Source: Symploca sp. SIO1C2 (lineage in GTDB: Bacteria > Cyanobacteriota > Cyanobacteriia > Cyanobacteriales > Coleofasciculaceae). Taken from it: a stretch of DNA of 32,562 nucleotides. Below are positions 25,625 to 32,562 of the stretch, piece after piece; within the stretch, counting starts at the first letter, position 1; each line of letters opens with the position of its first letter. The translations under genes and the position numbers were made by a program. The stretch spans positions 1 to 32,562 of the forward strand of contig JAAHFP010000060.1 of assembly GCA_010672925.1 (NCBI GenBank), written 5' to 3'. The notes under the pieces are model-generated. The model was not told the DNA's origin. It saw only the letters and a list, made by a program, of their open reading frames with translations, and did no database searches.

Positions 25625-25834
25625 TTACTCGTCAACGGTTAAACCCCACTCAATATCTTGACGAACAAAGTCTTCCATCAACTCTTCTCGATGAGATGCT
25701 AAAAAACGGCGCAGAGCATCCAGAACAATTTCGTCTACATCTCGAAACAATCCTGCATCAACTAACTTTTTAGCCTGAGTTATTAAGCTAATGGGGACTT
25801 CAGTTTGGAGGGATGCTGTTTGTAATGGTTTCAT
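25625..25834 (-). CDS. Small ribbon-helix-helix antitoxin-like protein
   Basis: 69 residues. A short beta strand (TEVPISLITQ), then two helices (AKKLVDAGLFRDVDEIVLDA and LRRFLASHREELMEDFVRQD), as in CopG/ParD-type ribbon-helix-helix antitoxins. Such proteins usually sit before a PIN or RelE toxin, but the next gene downstream (90 bp) is the DUF433 antitoxin. It may be an orphan, or the first gene of a three-gene unit. Confidence 0.65.
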   Translation of the reverse strand: MKPLQTASLQTEVPISLITQAKKLVDAGLFRDVDEIVLDALRRFLASHREELMEDFVRQDIEWGLTVDE

Positions 25835-26038
25835 TGTTTTTCTGGTACTTTTTATAAAAAAATAGTGGGTTCTGGGAAGGTTGCGATCGCTTGCCCTTAC
25901 ACCAATACTAAATCCAGTATAAATAGCCTCGCGATATCTTACATTGTAACAGTTATTTTGTCACAACTTTGCAAGAAAATCGGCTTTCTATCAGGTACAA
26001 TAGATTTAAATGCAATATCGCCTAAGTAAACAACAATT

Positions 26039-26272
26039 GTGGATAACTGGAATATTTTATTAGAACATCGGGATGATGGTTTGTTTGTAGCTACTGTTCT
26101 AGAATTGCCCAATCTTCAAACTACAGACAAAACTAAACAAGGAGCAATCGACAAAGTTAGACAGCTTTTACAAGAACGTTTAGCCAAAGCCGAGATTATT
26201 CAAATTTCATTGCCAAGAAAATCTTACAAAACCCGCCCTGTAGATAACTTTGCGGATTATAGAGAAGAATAG
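26039..26272 (+). CDS. HicB-like small protein
   Basis: 77 residues from GTG 26039. The sequence WNILLEHRDDGLFVATVLEL, LPNLQTTDKTKQGAIDKVRQ and a charged C-terminus match the partial RNase H-like fold of HicB-family antitoxins. It lacks the C-terminal DNA-binding helix of long HicB forms. No HicA toxin adjoins it; the next gene, 8 bp downstream on the same strand, encodes a different possible toxin domain. No upstream ATG is available. Confidence 0.7.
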   Translation: MDNWNILLEHRDDGLFVATVLELPNLQTTDKTKQGAIDKVRQLLQERLAKAEIIQISLPRKSYKTRPVDNFADYREE

Positions 26273-26280
26273 CAAAGCAA

Positions 26281-26667
26281 TTGACATCACCTGATCTACC
26301 TCCTAATTCTGAAAGAGCGACACTTATTGATGAACGTAAGCTAGATTATCTGTTCAATAAAAATATTAAGCGAGATCCTCACAACTCAGCCCGCGCTACT
26401 CAGAATGCACAGCAGCTTCAAAGGCTGGGTATTTATGATGATACTGAAGGCAGAGCAATTATCACCAACCATCTTCAGGAAGTTGTTCAAATAGACAATA
26501 ATGTAGTTGAGCGATATATCAATCCCTATGGGGTAGACATTGAAATGAGGGAATCTCTCTTAGCAGGAAAATCTGGGAAATTTGTTAAAATACTTAGTTC
26601 ATGGGAAGTAATGCCAGACGGAAAGCGCAGACTGCTGAGTTTTAAGCCGCTGGGAGGTAAAAAATGA
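26281..26667 (+). CDS. Possible toxin-domain protein, DUF6883-like
   Basis: 128 residues from TTG 26281, the first start in a frame that opens only at 26263. The pattern ATLIDERKLDYLFN, then ARATQNAQQLQRLGIYD, YGVDIEMRESLLAG and the end SWEVMPDGKRRLLSFKPLGG recalls C-terminal domains of polymorphic toxins (DUF6883-like), here as a stand-alone gene without a secretion or repeat module. It shares a 4-bp ATGA overlap with the next gene, which could be its immunity protein. Function is inference; the family match is from memory. Confidence 0.5.
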   Translation: MTSPDLPPNSERATLIDERKLDYLFNKNIKRDPHNSARATQNAQQLQRLGIYDDTEGRAIITNHLQEVVQIDNNVVERYINPYGVDIEMRESLLAGKSGKFVKILSSWEVMPDGKRRLLSFKPLGGKK

Positions 26668-27023
26668 GAAGAGTCCAAGTCAAAAACGAATTAGATAACT
26701 TGACATTATTGGAACTATTCTGGACAGAACCAATAGTTGATACCGAATCTGGTTATAGTTGCTATGAAATTACTGATGAATCTAATGTGGTACTGAAATT
26801 TGGTGTTGATATTATTCAACAATCGGTGCAACTTGATGTAAGAGTCGCAGATAATCCCTTGATCACCTTAAGTTACGAGGATATTGAGTACATTGATATT
26901 ATTGATGAAGCTCAAGGAAAATTTGCTTTTTCATTTTCTCCACAAGATTCTAACTTAGATACTAATGTTCAAATTCAACTCAGACCTACAATTAAAATTT
27001 CTGGGGCAACTTTGACAAACTAG
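26664..27023 (+). CDS. Possible immunity-like protein
   Basis: 119 residues, acidic, mostly predicted strands (e.g. YSCYEITDESNVVLKFGVDI, SYEDIEYIDIIDE). No family recognised. ATG 26664 overlaps the stop of the preceding gene (ATGA), implying translational coupling. Small size, acidity and tight pairing with a possible toxin domain suggest an immunity or antitoxin role, but it could be any small partner. Confidence 0.55.
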   Translation: MRRVQVKNELDNLTLLELFWTEPIVDTESGYSCYEITDESNVVLKFGVDIIQQSVQLDVRVADNPLITLSYEDIEYIDIIDEAQGKFAFSFSPQDSNLDTNVQIQLRPTIKISGATLTN

Positions 27024-27029
27024 TTCAAG

Positions 27030-27067
27030 AATTTAGAATTTAGAATTTAGAATTTAGAATTTAGAAT
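27030..27067. repeat. AATTTAG heptamer array, copy 1
   Basis: Five exact copies of AATTTAG plus AAT, just after a plus-strand gene stop. The same heptamer recurs at 31091-31117. Confidence 0.9.
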
Positions 27068-27078
27068 AAAATTACTGC

Positions 27079-27171
27079 GTAGGGGCGGGTTTCGGGATAT
27101 GATTAAGATATCAGCGATCGCCTGGAGACAAAACCCGCACAATCGATAACCTTGCGGATTAGCAATTGCCT
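27079..27171. repeat. Dispersed repeat family R1, full copy
   Basis: gtaggggcgggttt, a HIP1 site, acaaaacccgc and aatcgataaccttgcgg match the copy at 24511-24597, with divergence in the central ATATGATTAAGATATC segment. It lies between convergent genes. Confidence 0.85.
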
Positions 27172-27207
27172 ACAGCACTAGCACAGCTGATCGCTTATTC
27201 ATTGTCT

Positions 27208-29781
27208 CTATTCCACTATCGCTTTAAACTTAGGATGATCCCGAAGATCATCAAAATCTGAATCCTTCTTGGCATCTTCTTTATATGCAGGTTCTAATTG
27301 GATTAATTGTTCCAAAAATTCTAGAGCGCGATCGCTTTTTCCTAAAATTGCTGAGAAGCAGGCTTTATAGTAGAGAAACTCAGCCTCATCTCTGCTGATG
27401 TCTAGTGCTTTTTGAAGATTCTCAAATGCTTCTTGATGTTGACCTATTCTCAGCAGAGAGTAACCTTTATCAATCCAAGCATAATGATAGTTTGGTTCAA
27501 TCTCTAGGGCACGCTCATAGCTAGTAAGTGCTTCTTCATATCGCTCTAAATTACAGAGTACGTTACCCCGATTACGCCAAGCATAGTGGTAGTCTGGCTG
27601 AATCTCCACAGCACGCTCATAGCTAGTAAGTGCTTCTTCGTATCGCTGTAAGTTAGAAAGTACAAAACCTCGCCAATTCCAGTCATGAACATCTTCAGGT
27701 TCAATTTCTAGGGCACGCTCATAGCTAGTAAGTGCTTCTTCATATCGCTCTAAATTACGAAGTACATTACCCCGATTACGCCAAGCATAGTGATAGTCTG
27801 GCTGAATCTCCACAGCACGCTCATAGCTAGTAAGTGCTTCTTCGTATCGCTGTAAGTTAGAAAGTACAAAACCTCGCCAATTCCAGTCATGAACATCCTC
27901 AGGTTTGATTTCTAGGGCACGCTCATAGCTAGTAAGTGCTTCTTCATATCGCTCTAATTTGCGGAGTACATCGCCCCGATTTCTCCAAGCATAGTGATAG
28001 TCTGGCTGAATCTCCACAGCACGCTCATAGCTAGTAAGTGCTTCTTCGTATCGCTCTAAATTTTCGAGTGCAATACCTCGCCAATTCCAGTCATGAACAT
28101 CCTCAGGTTCGATTTCTAGGGCACGCTCATAACTTTCAAGTGCCTCTTCATTGCGCTCTAACTTGCGGAGTACATCGCCCCGATTTCTCCAAGCATAGTA
28201 AACTGCTTGAATCTCTAGGGCGTGCTCATAGCTGGCAAGTGCTTCTTCGTATCGCTCTAAATTTTCGAGTACAAAACCTCGCCAATTCCAGTCATGAACA
28301 TCGTTAGGTTTGATTTCTAGGGCACGCTCATAGCTAGCAAGTGCTTCTTCATATCGCTCTAAATTACGAAGTACATTACCCCGATTACGCCAAGCATAGT
28401 GATAGTCTGGCTGAATCTCCACAGCACGCTCATAGCTAGTAAGTGCTTCTTCGTATCGCTCTAAATTTTCGAGTACAAAACCTCGCCAATTCCAGTCATG
28501 AACATCGTTAGGTTCGATTTCTAGGGAACGCTCATAGCTAGTAAGTGCTTCTTCATATCGCTCTAAATGACGGAGTACATTACCCCGATTACGCCAAGCA
28601 TAGTGATAGTCTGGCTGAATCTCCACAGCACGCTTATAGCTAGTAAGTGCTTCTTCATATCGCTCTAAATTTTCGAGTGCAATACCTCGCCAATTCCAGT
28701 CATGAACATCCTCAGGTTCGATTTCTAGGGCACGCTCGTAACTTTCAAGTGCCTCTTCATTGCGCTCTAATTTGCGGAGTACATCGCCCCGATTTCTCCA
28801 AGCATAGTAAACTGGTTGAATCTCTAGGGCGTGCTCATAGCTGGCAAGTGCTTCTTCGTATCGCTCTAAATTTTCGAGTGCAACACCTCGCCAATTCCAG
28901 TCATGAACATCGTTAGGTTCGATTTCTAGGGCACGCTCATAGCTAGCAAGTGCTTCTTCATATCGCTCTAAATTACGAAGTACATTACCCCGATTACGCC
29001 AAGCATAGTGATAGTCTGGCTGAATCTCCACAGCCTGCTTATAGCTAGTAAGTGCTTCTTCATATCGCTCTAGCTCATTGAGTAAAATACCTTTATTGTT
29101 CCAAGCCTTATAGTTGTTAGGGTTGACGATTAGATCAAGCTCTAAGCAATCTAAAGCCTGACTCGAATTCTTATCACTGCCAAAAACTAGCCCTTGCCCT
29201 GGAGTGAGAGTCAGGTTCTCTTGATAGTTCTTACCGGAATCCTCAACAAACTTAAAAAAACCCGACCGCCAATCAAAAAAATCCGGTGCTCGTTGGATAA
29301 AATAATTAATCACAAAACTGGGAACAAAAAAAATTAACACAATCGGCAAATTCGCCTCAAACGTTTCTCGCTGCCGATTCAAATGGCTCAACAGGGGCGG
29401 CACTCCTTTCCAACTGTAGTTATAAATCTCCTGGGAACTCCATCCTGCCAACCGCTTAGCACCCTCATAAGCAGAAAGTGTTTGCTCCACTCCCACCACA
29501 CAAGCTACGTCAAACCCTTCCTCTTGATAAGGTTCCAGCAACTCCCGATAGAGAGTCTGACTCTGCTGATTTAACTCAATCTGCAACAGCCGCTTTTGGG
29601 GAAAATGCTCCCGGATTGCTGCCATTACCTGTTGTCCCTGGGCTGGATTGCATTGGACAAAAAAAAGACCAAACCCCTTCTTTCGTCTCAGCGCCCGCAG
29701 CATATCCCCTACTACCTCTGCTGTTTCCGAAGTCCAGTTTTCAAATTTCCTCTGCCAATCTTCCCCAAATGGCTTTGCCAT
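27208..29781 (-). CDS. Degenerate-NTPase N-terminus fused to about 18 TPR repeats
   Basis: 857 residues from ATG 29781 (MAKPFGEDWQ). About 1-200 looks like an AAA/STAND-type NTPase with a ruined Walker A: FFVQCNPAQG stands where GxxGxGKT would be, and a Walker B-like strand (LPIVLIFFVP) precedes the APDFFDWRSGFFKF motif. About 18 TPR units of 33-34 residues follow, of which units 2-16 alternate two types (YAWRNRG... and DWNWRG...). TPR arrays bind protein partners, so this is probably the receptor or scaffold arm of the upstream NTPase. The frame opens 13 codons earlier (29820), inside the NTPase gene; I prefer 29781 because it makes a TGATG stop-start overlap. Confidence 0.88.
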   Translation of the reverse strand: MAKPFGEDWQRKFENWTSETAEVVGDMLRALRRKKGFGLFFVQCNPAQGQQVMAAIREHFPQKRLLQIELNQQSQTLYRELLEPYQEEGFDVACVVGVEQTLSAYEGAKRLAGWSSQEIYNYSWKGVPPLLSHLNRQRETFEANLPIVLIFFVPSFVINYFIQRAPDFFDWRSGFFKFVEDSGKNYQENLTLTPGQGLVFGSDKNSSQALDCLELDLIVNPNNYKAWNNKGILLNELERYEEALTSYKQAVEIQPDYHYAWRNRGNVLRNLERYEEALASYERALEIEPNDVHDWNWRGVALENLERYEEALASYEHALEIQPVYYAWRNRGDVLRKLERNEEALESYERALEIEPEDVHDWNWRGIALENLERYEEALTSYKRAVEIQPDYHYAWRNRGNVLRHLERYEEALTSYERSLEIEPNDVHDWNWRGFVLENLERYEEALTSYERAVEIQPDYHYAWRNRGNVLRNLERYEEALASYERALEIKPNDVHDWNWRGFVLENLERYEEALASYEHALEIQAVYYAWRNRGDVLRKLERNEEALESYERALEIEPEDVHDWNWRGIALENLERYEEALTSYERAVEIQPDYHYAWRNRGDVLRKLERYEEALTSYERALEIKPEDVHDWNWRGFVLSNLQRYEEALTSYERAVEIQPDYHYAWRNRGNVLRNLERYEEALTSYERALEIEPEDVHDWNWRGFVLSNLQRYEEALTSYERAVEIQPDYHYAWRNRGNVLCNLERYEEALTSYERALEIEPNYHYAWIDKGYSLLRIGQHQEAFENLQKALDISRDEAEFLYYKACFSAILGKSDRALEFLEQLIQLEPAYKEDAKKDSDFDDLRDHPKFKAIVE
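27475..29110. repeat. TPR-coding tandem array with about 204-bp higher-order unit
   Basis: Near-identical about 102-bp units alternate in two types, giving a dimeric period of about 204 bp. Units 3-5 and 9-11 share special variants (a 33-residue unit ending VYYAW, and KLERNEEALES), 609 bp apart (28192 and 28801). This suggests recent expansion by unequal exchange. Confidence 0.9.
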
Positions 29782-31076
29782 CACAACTCTTTCCACAGCA
29801 AAGGGTGCACATCGTACCAAATATGCTTATCACCATTGTCCTCAAAATAGCGATACTCCAACAGACAACGACTAAACAGCAAACTGCGGTGCATTTCATC
29901 ATTTTTGATCGCTTTGGTTTCATGGACATCCCGCAGTAAAGCCCACTGTTGCTCCTCCACGGTTCGCCGGTAAACGTCCCGCAAGGCATCGGTAGCCCGT
30001 CGCACTGCCCGTGCCTCAAGTGGCAGCACATCCGTTTTCGTAATCGCCTCTTGCATCAACTGCACCAAATCTCTGACATAACCGCCACTCATCAGGCACA
30101 GTTCCCGCAGTACTGTTTTTGACTCAAAGATATTGGATACTAGGGCATCCTGTAAACTGGGTGGAACCCGCCGTCGAATTACCGTTTGGAGAATCTCTAA
30201 GCCTTGATCATAGGGTTCTCCATTTTTCTGATGCACCATAATCGATGGTAACACCAGGGGAATACCATAATTATCCTTCAGTTCCGTTGCCCACCGGGAA
30301 TAGATCATGGAAATGGGCACGGTGTAGATAATATCGCAGTTGAGAGCCTTGAGTTGCTCATGGCGATCGAGGAAAATCTCCTCATGGTTACTACGTTCGT
30401 TATCCCGGAAAATAGGTACTATGCGATCGAGATTATCCGCAATTACCAGCAATTTCGTTTTCTGTGGCAAATGACTCCTGCCATCTTTAATAAACAGATT
30501 AAGGGCTTGGATCAGGGTTTCCATGTGGGGTTCCAAGCTGGCTCGAATTTTCCGGCGTTGCCCTGGTTCTGCCCGTACCGCCGCCGTCAACTTGGAAAAT
30601 TCCTGGAGTGCTAACTCTAAATTGACTTTCTCCAGGTTGATGTCTGTCAAAGTCACATCTTTTAATTCCCAGAGTCGCTCCTTAAGCCAGTGGAGAATTG
30701 GTGCTGGGTTGGCTTCCTTAAGTCGCTTTAACAAATGGCGGGTGCAGGCTAAGAGAATATCGGTATATTCTGCATCTTGGACACTGAGATCCTCTTCATC
30801 TGCTGCAAAATAAACCACTACGTGACCCCTAGCCTCCAAGTCTTGCTTTAGCCGCAGCAACTCGGTAGTTTTCCCCGAACCCCGATAGCCGGAATACAAC
30901 TGATAGGTAAAGTTCCTCGACCTCTGTACCGTGCGTCCCAAGTCCTCCACCACATCCTCATCTCCTCGTACCGCCCGACAATCCACATAGGCTGGATCTC
31001 CCGGTTGTAAAGGTGTGGGAGTAAAGGCATTGTATATCTCATCAAGGAGATCTTCCATTTCCTGGAGGCTAGGCAT
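29781..31076 (-). CDS. P-loop NTPase (AAA/STAND-like)
   Basis: 431 residues, cytosolic. Walker A GYRGSGKT at 63-70; Walker B KLLVIADNLDRI at about 208-219; a possible sensor strand (CDIIYTVPISMIYS) about 249-262; a C-terminal helical winged-helix-like part with LCLMSGGYVRDLVQLMQ. The ATPase core is intact, unlike the TPR partner encoded next. A second, paralogous NTPase lies upstream (31805 onward), sharing the SGGYVRDLVQLMQ and AITKTD segments and the order of motifs. TGATG overlap with the TPR gene implies co-translation. The biological role is unknown; a regulatory or conflict-type NTPase module is inference. Confidence 0.85.
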   Translation of the reverse strand: MPSLQEMEDLLDEIYNAFTPTPLQPGDPAYVDCRAVRGDEDVVEDLGRTVQRSRNFTYQLYSGYRGSGKTTELLRLKQDLEARGHVVVYFAADEEDLSVQDAEYTDILLACTRHLLKRLKEANPAPILHWLKERLWELKDVTLTDINLEKVNLELALQEFSKLTAAVRAEPGQRRKIRASLEPHMETLIQALNLFIKDGRSHLPQKTKLLVIADNLDRIVPIFRDNERSNHEEIFLDRHEQLKALNCDIIYTVPISMIYSRWATELKDNYGIPLVLPSIMVHQKNGEPYDQGLEILQTVIRRRVPPSLQDALVSNIFESKTVLRELCLMSGGYVRDLVQLMQEAITKTDVLPLEARAVRRATDALRDVYRRTVEEQQWALLRDVHETKAIKNDEMHRSLLFSRCLLEYRYFEDNGDKHIWYDVHPLLWKEL

Positions 31077-31090
31077 GGTTGGGAATGAAG

Positions 31091-31117
31091 AATTTAGAAT
31101 TTAGAATTTAGAATTAG
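31091..31117. repeat. AATTTAG heptamer array, copy 2
   Basis: Three copies of AATTTAG plus AATTAG, in the gap between the NTPase and coiled-coil genes, followed by a HIP1 site. Same heptamer as 27030-27067. Confidence 0.9.
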
Positions 31118-31170
31118 GCGATCGCAATAATAACGCGCTTAAATGAGGAAGAGTACAGAAGCTTCCAGTT

Positions 31171-31204
31171 CCCCTCCAAGGAGGGGTTAGGGGTGGGTTC
31201 TGCC
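31171..31204. repeat. CCCCTCC hairpin repeat, copy 2
   Basis: cccctccaaggagggg is a perfect 8-bp inverted repeat without loop, followed by ttaggggtgggttctgcc. It abuts the stop codon of the coiled-coil gene and matches the repeat at 23801-23834. It might end transcription between the two NTPase units. Confidence 0.8.
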
Positions 31205-31801
31205 TCAAGCAGATTCAAGTCCCGCTAATATTTCCCTTAATAACTCTGACAAGGTAGCCTCCATATCACTATATTGACTGGACATTTTTTTAGCAATATC
31301 CTGAATTTGTTGTTCTTCATCAGATTTACTATCTCTGAGCTGTTGTATTAAGTCCCGTAGATTACGGGAAATAATTTCCAGATTGCCGGATTTCTTTCCT
31401 GCTTCCGTATTTTGAGGCTTGGGTAAATTAGCAATCCCAGTAGCAACGCGAGTGTATTCATCTCGAATCTTGTTTGCAAAGAAAGTCTTTAAAGTCCCAA
31501 GTAAATCTGGCTTCAGTTCGATCAACTCAGAAAACTTATCGGATGAAGCCGCAGCAACTCTAACATCACCAATCAAATCAGCGTAACTTCTAACCAGCTT
31601 ACTAAGACCAGCAACTGATAATTTTAATTCTTGAACTTTAGACTCTGTATCTTGAATTTCTACTTGTAACTCTGATATGTTTTTACGCTGTCCAGGAACA
31701 AGTAGTGATTTTCTGAGGGGGGCAATCAGCTGATATATTCCTTTGAGATTCTGAACCGAGGAAGCGAGACTATTGATTAGTTCAACTGGACTACTTTCCA
31801 T
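31205..31801 (-). CDS. Coiled-coil protein of unknown function
   Basis: 198 residues, no family recognised. Predicted almost entirely helical, with a heptad-like stretch about 42-72 (ISELQVEIQDTESKVQELKL) and a charged C-terminal coiled coil about 140-195. There are no membrane segments or cysteines. It starts 3 bp after the stop of the upstream NTPase gene and is very likely its co-translated partner, in the position the TPR protein takes beside the second NTPase. Confidence 0.8.
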   Translation of the reverse strand: MESSPVELINSLASSVQNLKGIYQLIAPLRKSLLVPGQRKNISELQVEIQDTESKVQELKLSVAGLSKLVRSYADLIGDVRVAAASSDKFSELIELKPDLLGTLKTFFANKIRDEYTRVATGIANLPKPQNTEAGKKSGNLEIISRNLRDLIQQLRDSKSDEEQQIQDIAKKMSSQYSDMEATLSELLREILAGLESA

Positions 31802-31804
31802 AAT

Positions 31805-32562
31805 CTAAAAAACTCGTGCTTTGTAAAGATTGGCCATGAGTTCCCAGTAGGAACGTAGAGCCACTATTCTAAGATAAACATCCCGATCCTGGATAGAATC
31901 GATCGATTCTGCTATCCTACTGAGAAGTTCAACTGCTTGTAAAGCCAATTTACTGACCATTTTATAGTCTTTTTGATCCAAATAAAGTTGGTATTCCTGA
32001 TAAATTTCTTCCAAGCCTACGAGAACAATCTCATCAACACTTTGATCTGATTGAGCAAAGGACTTCATTTCCCCTAAAAGAAGAGATCTCGCATCAAGGA
32101 AAGCACGGGTGTCTTCTATAAGTGGGTGGACATCATAGAATACTCGCTTATCTCCTTCTGGAGCTAAATAACTATATTCTAAAATGCATCGATTAAAGAG
32201 TAGATGTCTTTGTGAACTGTTTATCCTTTTTGATAAAGAAACCTTGGCAAGCTGTATCCATTCATTCGATTCTATGGCCCTTTTGTACACGTCCCGCAGT
32301 GCATCTGCCGCTCTTTTTACCACCTGTGTTTGAATCGGCAACTCATCTGTTTTGGTAATCGCCTGCTGCATCAACTGTACCAAATCCCGCACATAGCCCC
32401 CACTCATCAGACACAAGTCCCGCATTACTTTATCTGACTCAAAAACATCCGGTACTAAAGTATTTCGCAGGGTTTGCGGAACCCGTTGTCGAATCAACTG
32501 TTGTAGAATCTCCAAGCCTTGCTCATCGGCTTCACCATTTTCCTGACGCACCATAATTGAGG
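31805..32562 (-). CDS. Paralogous P-loop NTPase, 5' end outside window
   Basis: The frame runs in from the right edge (SIMVRQENGEADEQGLEILQ), so the N-terminus and Walker motifs are not visible. The visible part matches residues from about 280 on of the NTPase at 29781-31076, in order: QGLEILQ, RQRVPQTLRNTLVPDVFES, LCLMSGGYVRDLVQLMQ, AITKTD, DALRDVYKRA, HLLFNRCILEYSYL and FYDVHPLI. It then has about 100 extra helical residues with no counterpart in its paralogue. ATG 32554 is internal, not the true start. Confidence 0.85.
   Translation of the reverse strand, partial: SIMVRQENGEADEQGLEILQQLIRQRVPQTLRNTLVPDVFESDKVMRDLCLMSGGYVRDLVQLMQQAITKTDELPIQTQVVKRAADALRDVYKRAIESNEWIQLAKVSLSKRINSSQRHLLFNRCILEYSYLAPEGDKRVFYDVHPLIEDTRAFLDARSLLLGEMKSFAQSDQSVDEIVLVGLEEIYQEYQLYLDQKDYKMVSKLALQAVELLSRIAESIDSIQDRDVYLRIVALRSYWELMANLYKARVF

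Noticed and set aside
28038-28916. Two similar 89-residue plus-strand frames
   Set aside because: They are antisense shadows of the TPR array and repeat only because the array repeats.
29478-29939. 153-residue plus-strand frame
   Set aside because: Antisense to the NTPase and TPR coding ends; no recognisable protein features.
1-32562. tRNA, rRNA or riboswitch genes
   Set aside because: None could be recognised in the gaps by eye; small RNAs cannot be excluded.

Overview
The window is cyanobacterial chromosome. Supporting signs are many HIP1 octamers (GCGATCGC, in genes and in gaps), heptamer and palindromic dispersed repeats, a PatD-like protein, a bifunctional RelA/SpoT homologue and a large PKS/NRPS pathway. 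It looks like a filamentous, natural-product-rich strain (Moorena/Lyngbya-like or a heterocyst-former); the genus cannot be fixed from this sequence.

Positions 1-17112, minus strand: the start of a hybrid PKS/NRPS pathway read right to left. A MATE efflux protein is followed by a KS-AT-TE polyketide protein that has no ACP of its own, then by a giant NRPS that runs off the left edge after 3,896 codons. The NRPS order is ACP-aminotransferase-luciferase-like monooxygenase-C-A-PCP-C-A-PCP-C-A(partial). The inferred product start is a beta-amino (probably hydroxylated) acyl chain joined first to threonine: the KS-AT pair extends an acyl group with malonate on the ACP of the next protein, the beta-ketone is aminated and the chain oxidised, then passed to the NRPS modules. 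Two NRPS stretches 3,402 bp apart are nearly identical with sharp mosaic borders. Two small repeats have inserted in frame into catalytic domains: a 111-bp MITE in the KS and an 8-bp tandem repeat in the second A domain.

Positions 17303-23112: housekeeping and regulatory genes: RelA/SpoT homologue, PatD-like protein, a membrane-anchored YdcF/DUF218 protein and a carboxyl-terminal processing protease. A 250-bp GAGCTGAGG-type array and a CAAACAA heptamer array lie between patD and ydcF.

Positions 23113-27207: accessory patch of small toxin/antitoxin-like genes (lone DUF433, DUF99, DUF433 + DUF5615 PIN-like toxin cut by an in-frame stop, a ribbon-helix-helix protein, a HicB-like protein, a possible toxin-domain/immunity pair), with several copies of MITE-like repeats in the gaps.

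Positions 27208-32562, minus strand: tandem paralogous P-loop NTPases, each followed immediately by a partner: one by a coiled-coil protein, the other, through a TGATG overlap, by a degenerate-NTPase protein carrying about 18 TPR units. This is the best candidate here for an uncharacterised multi-protein system.
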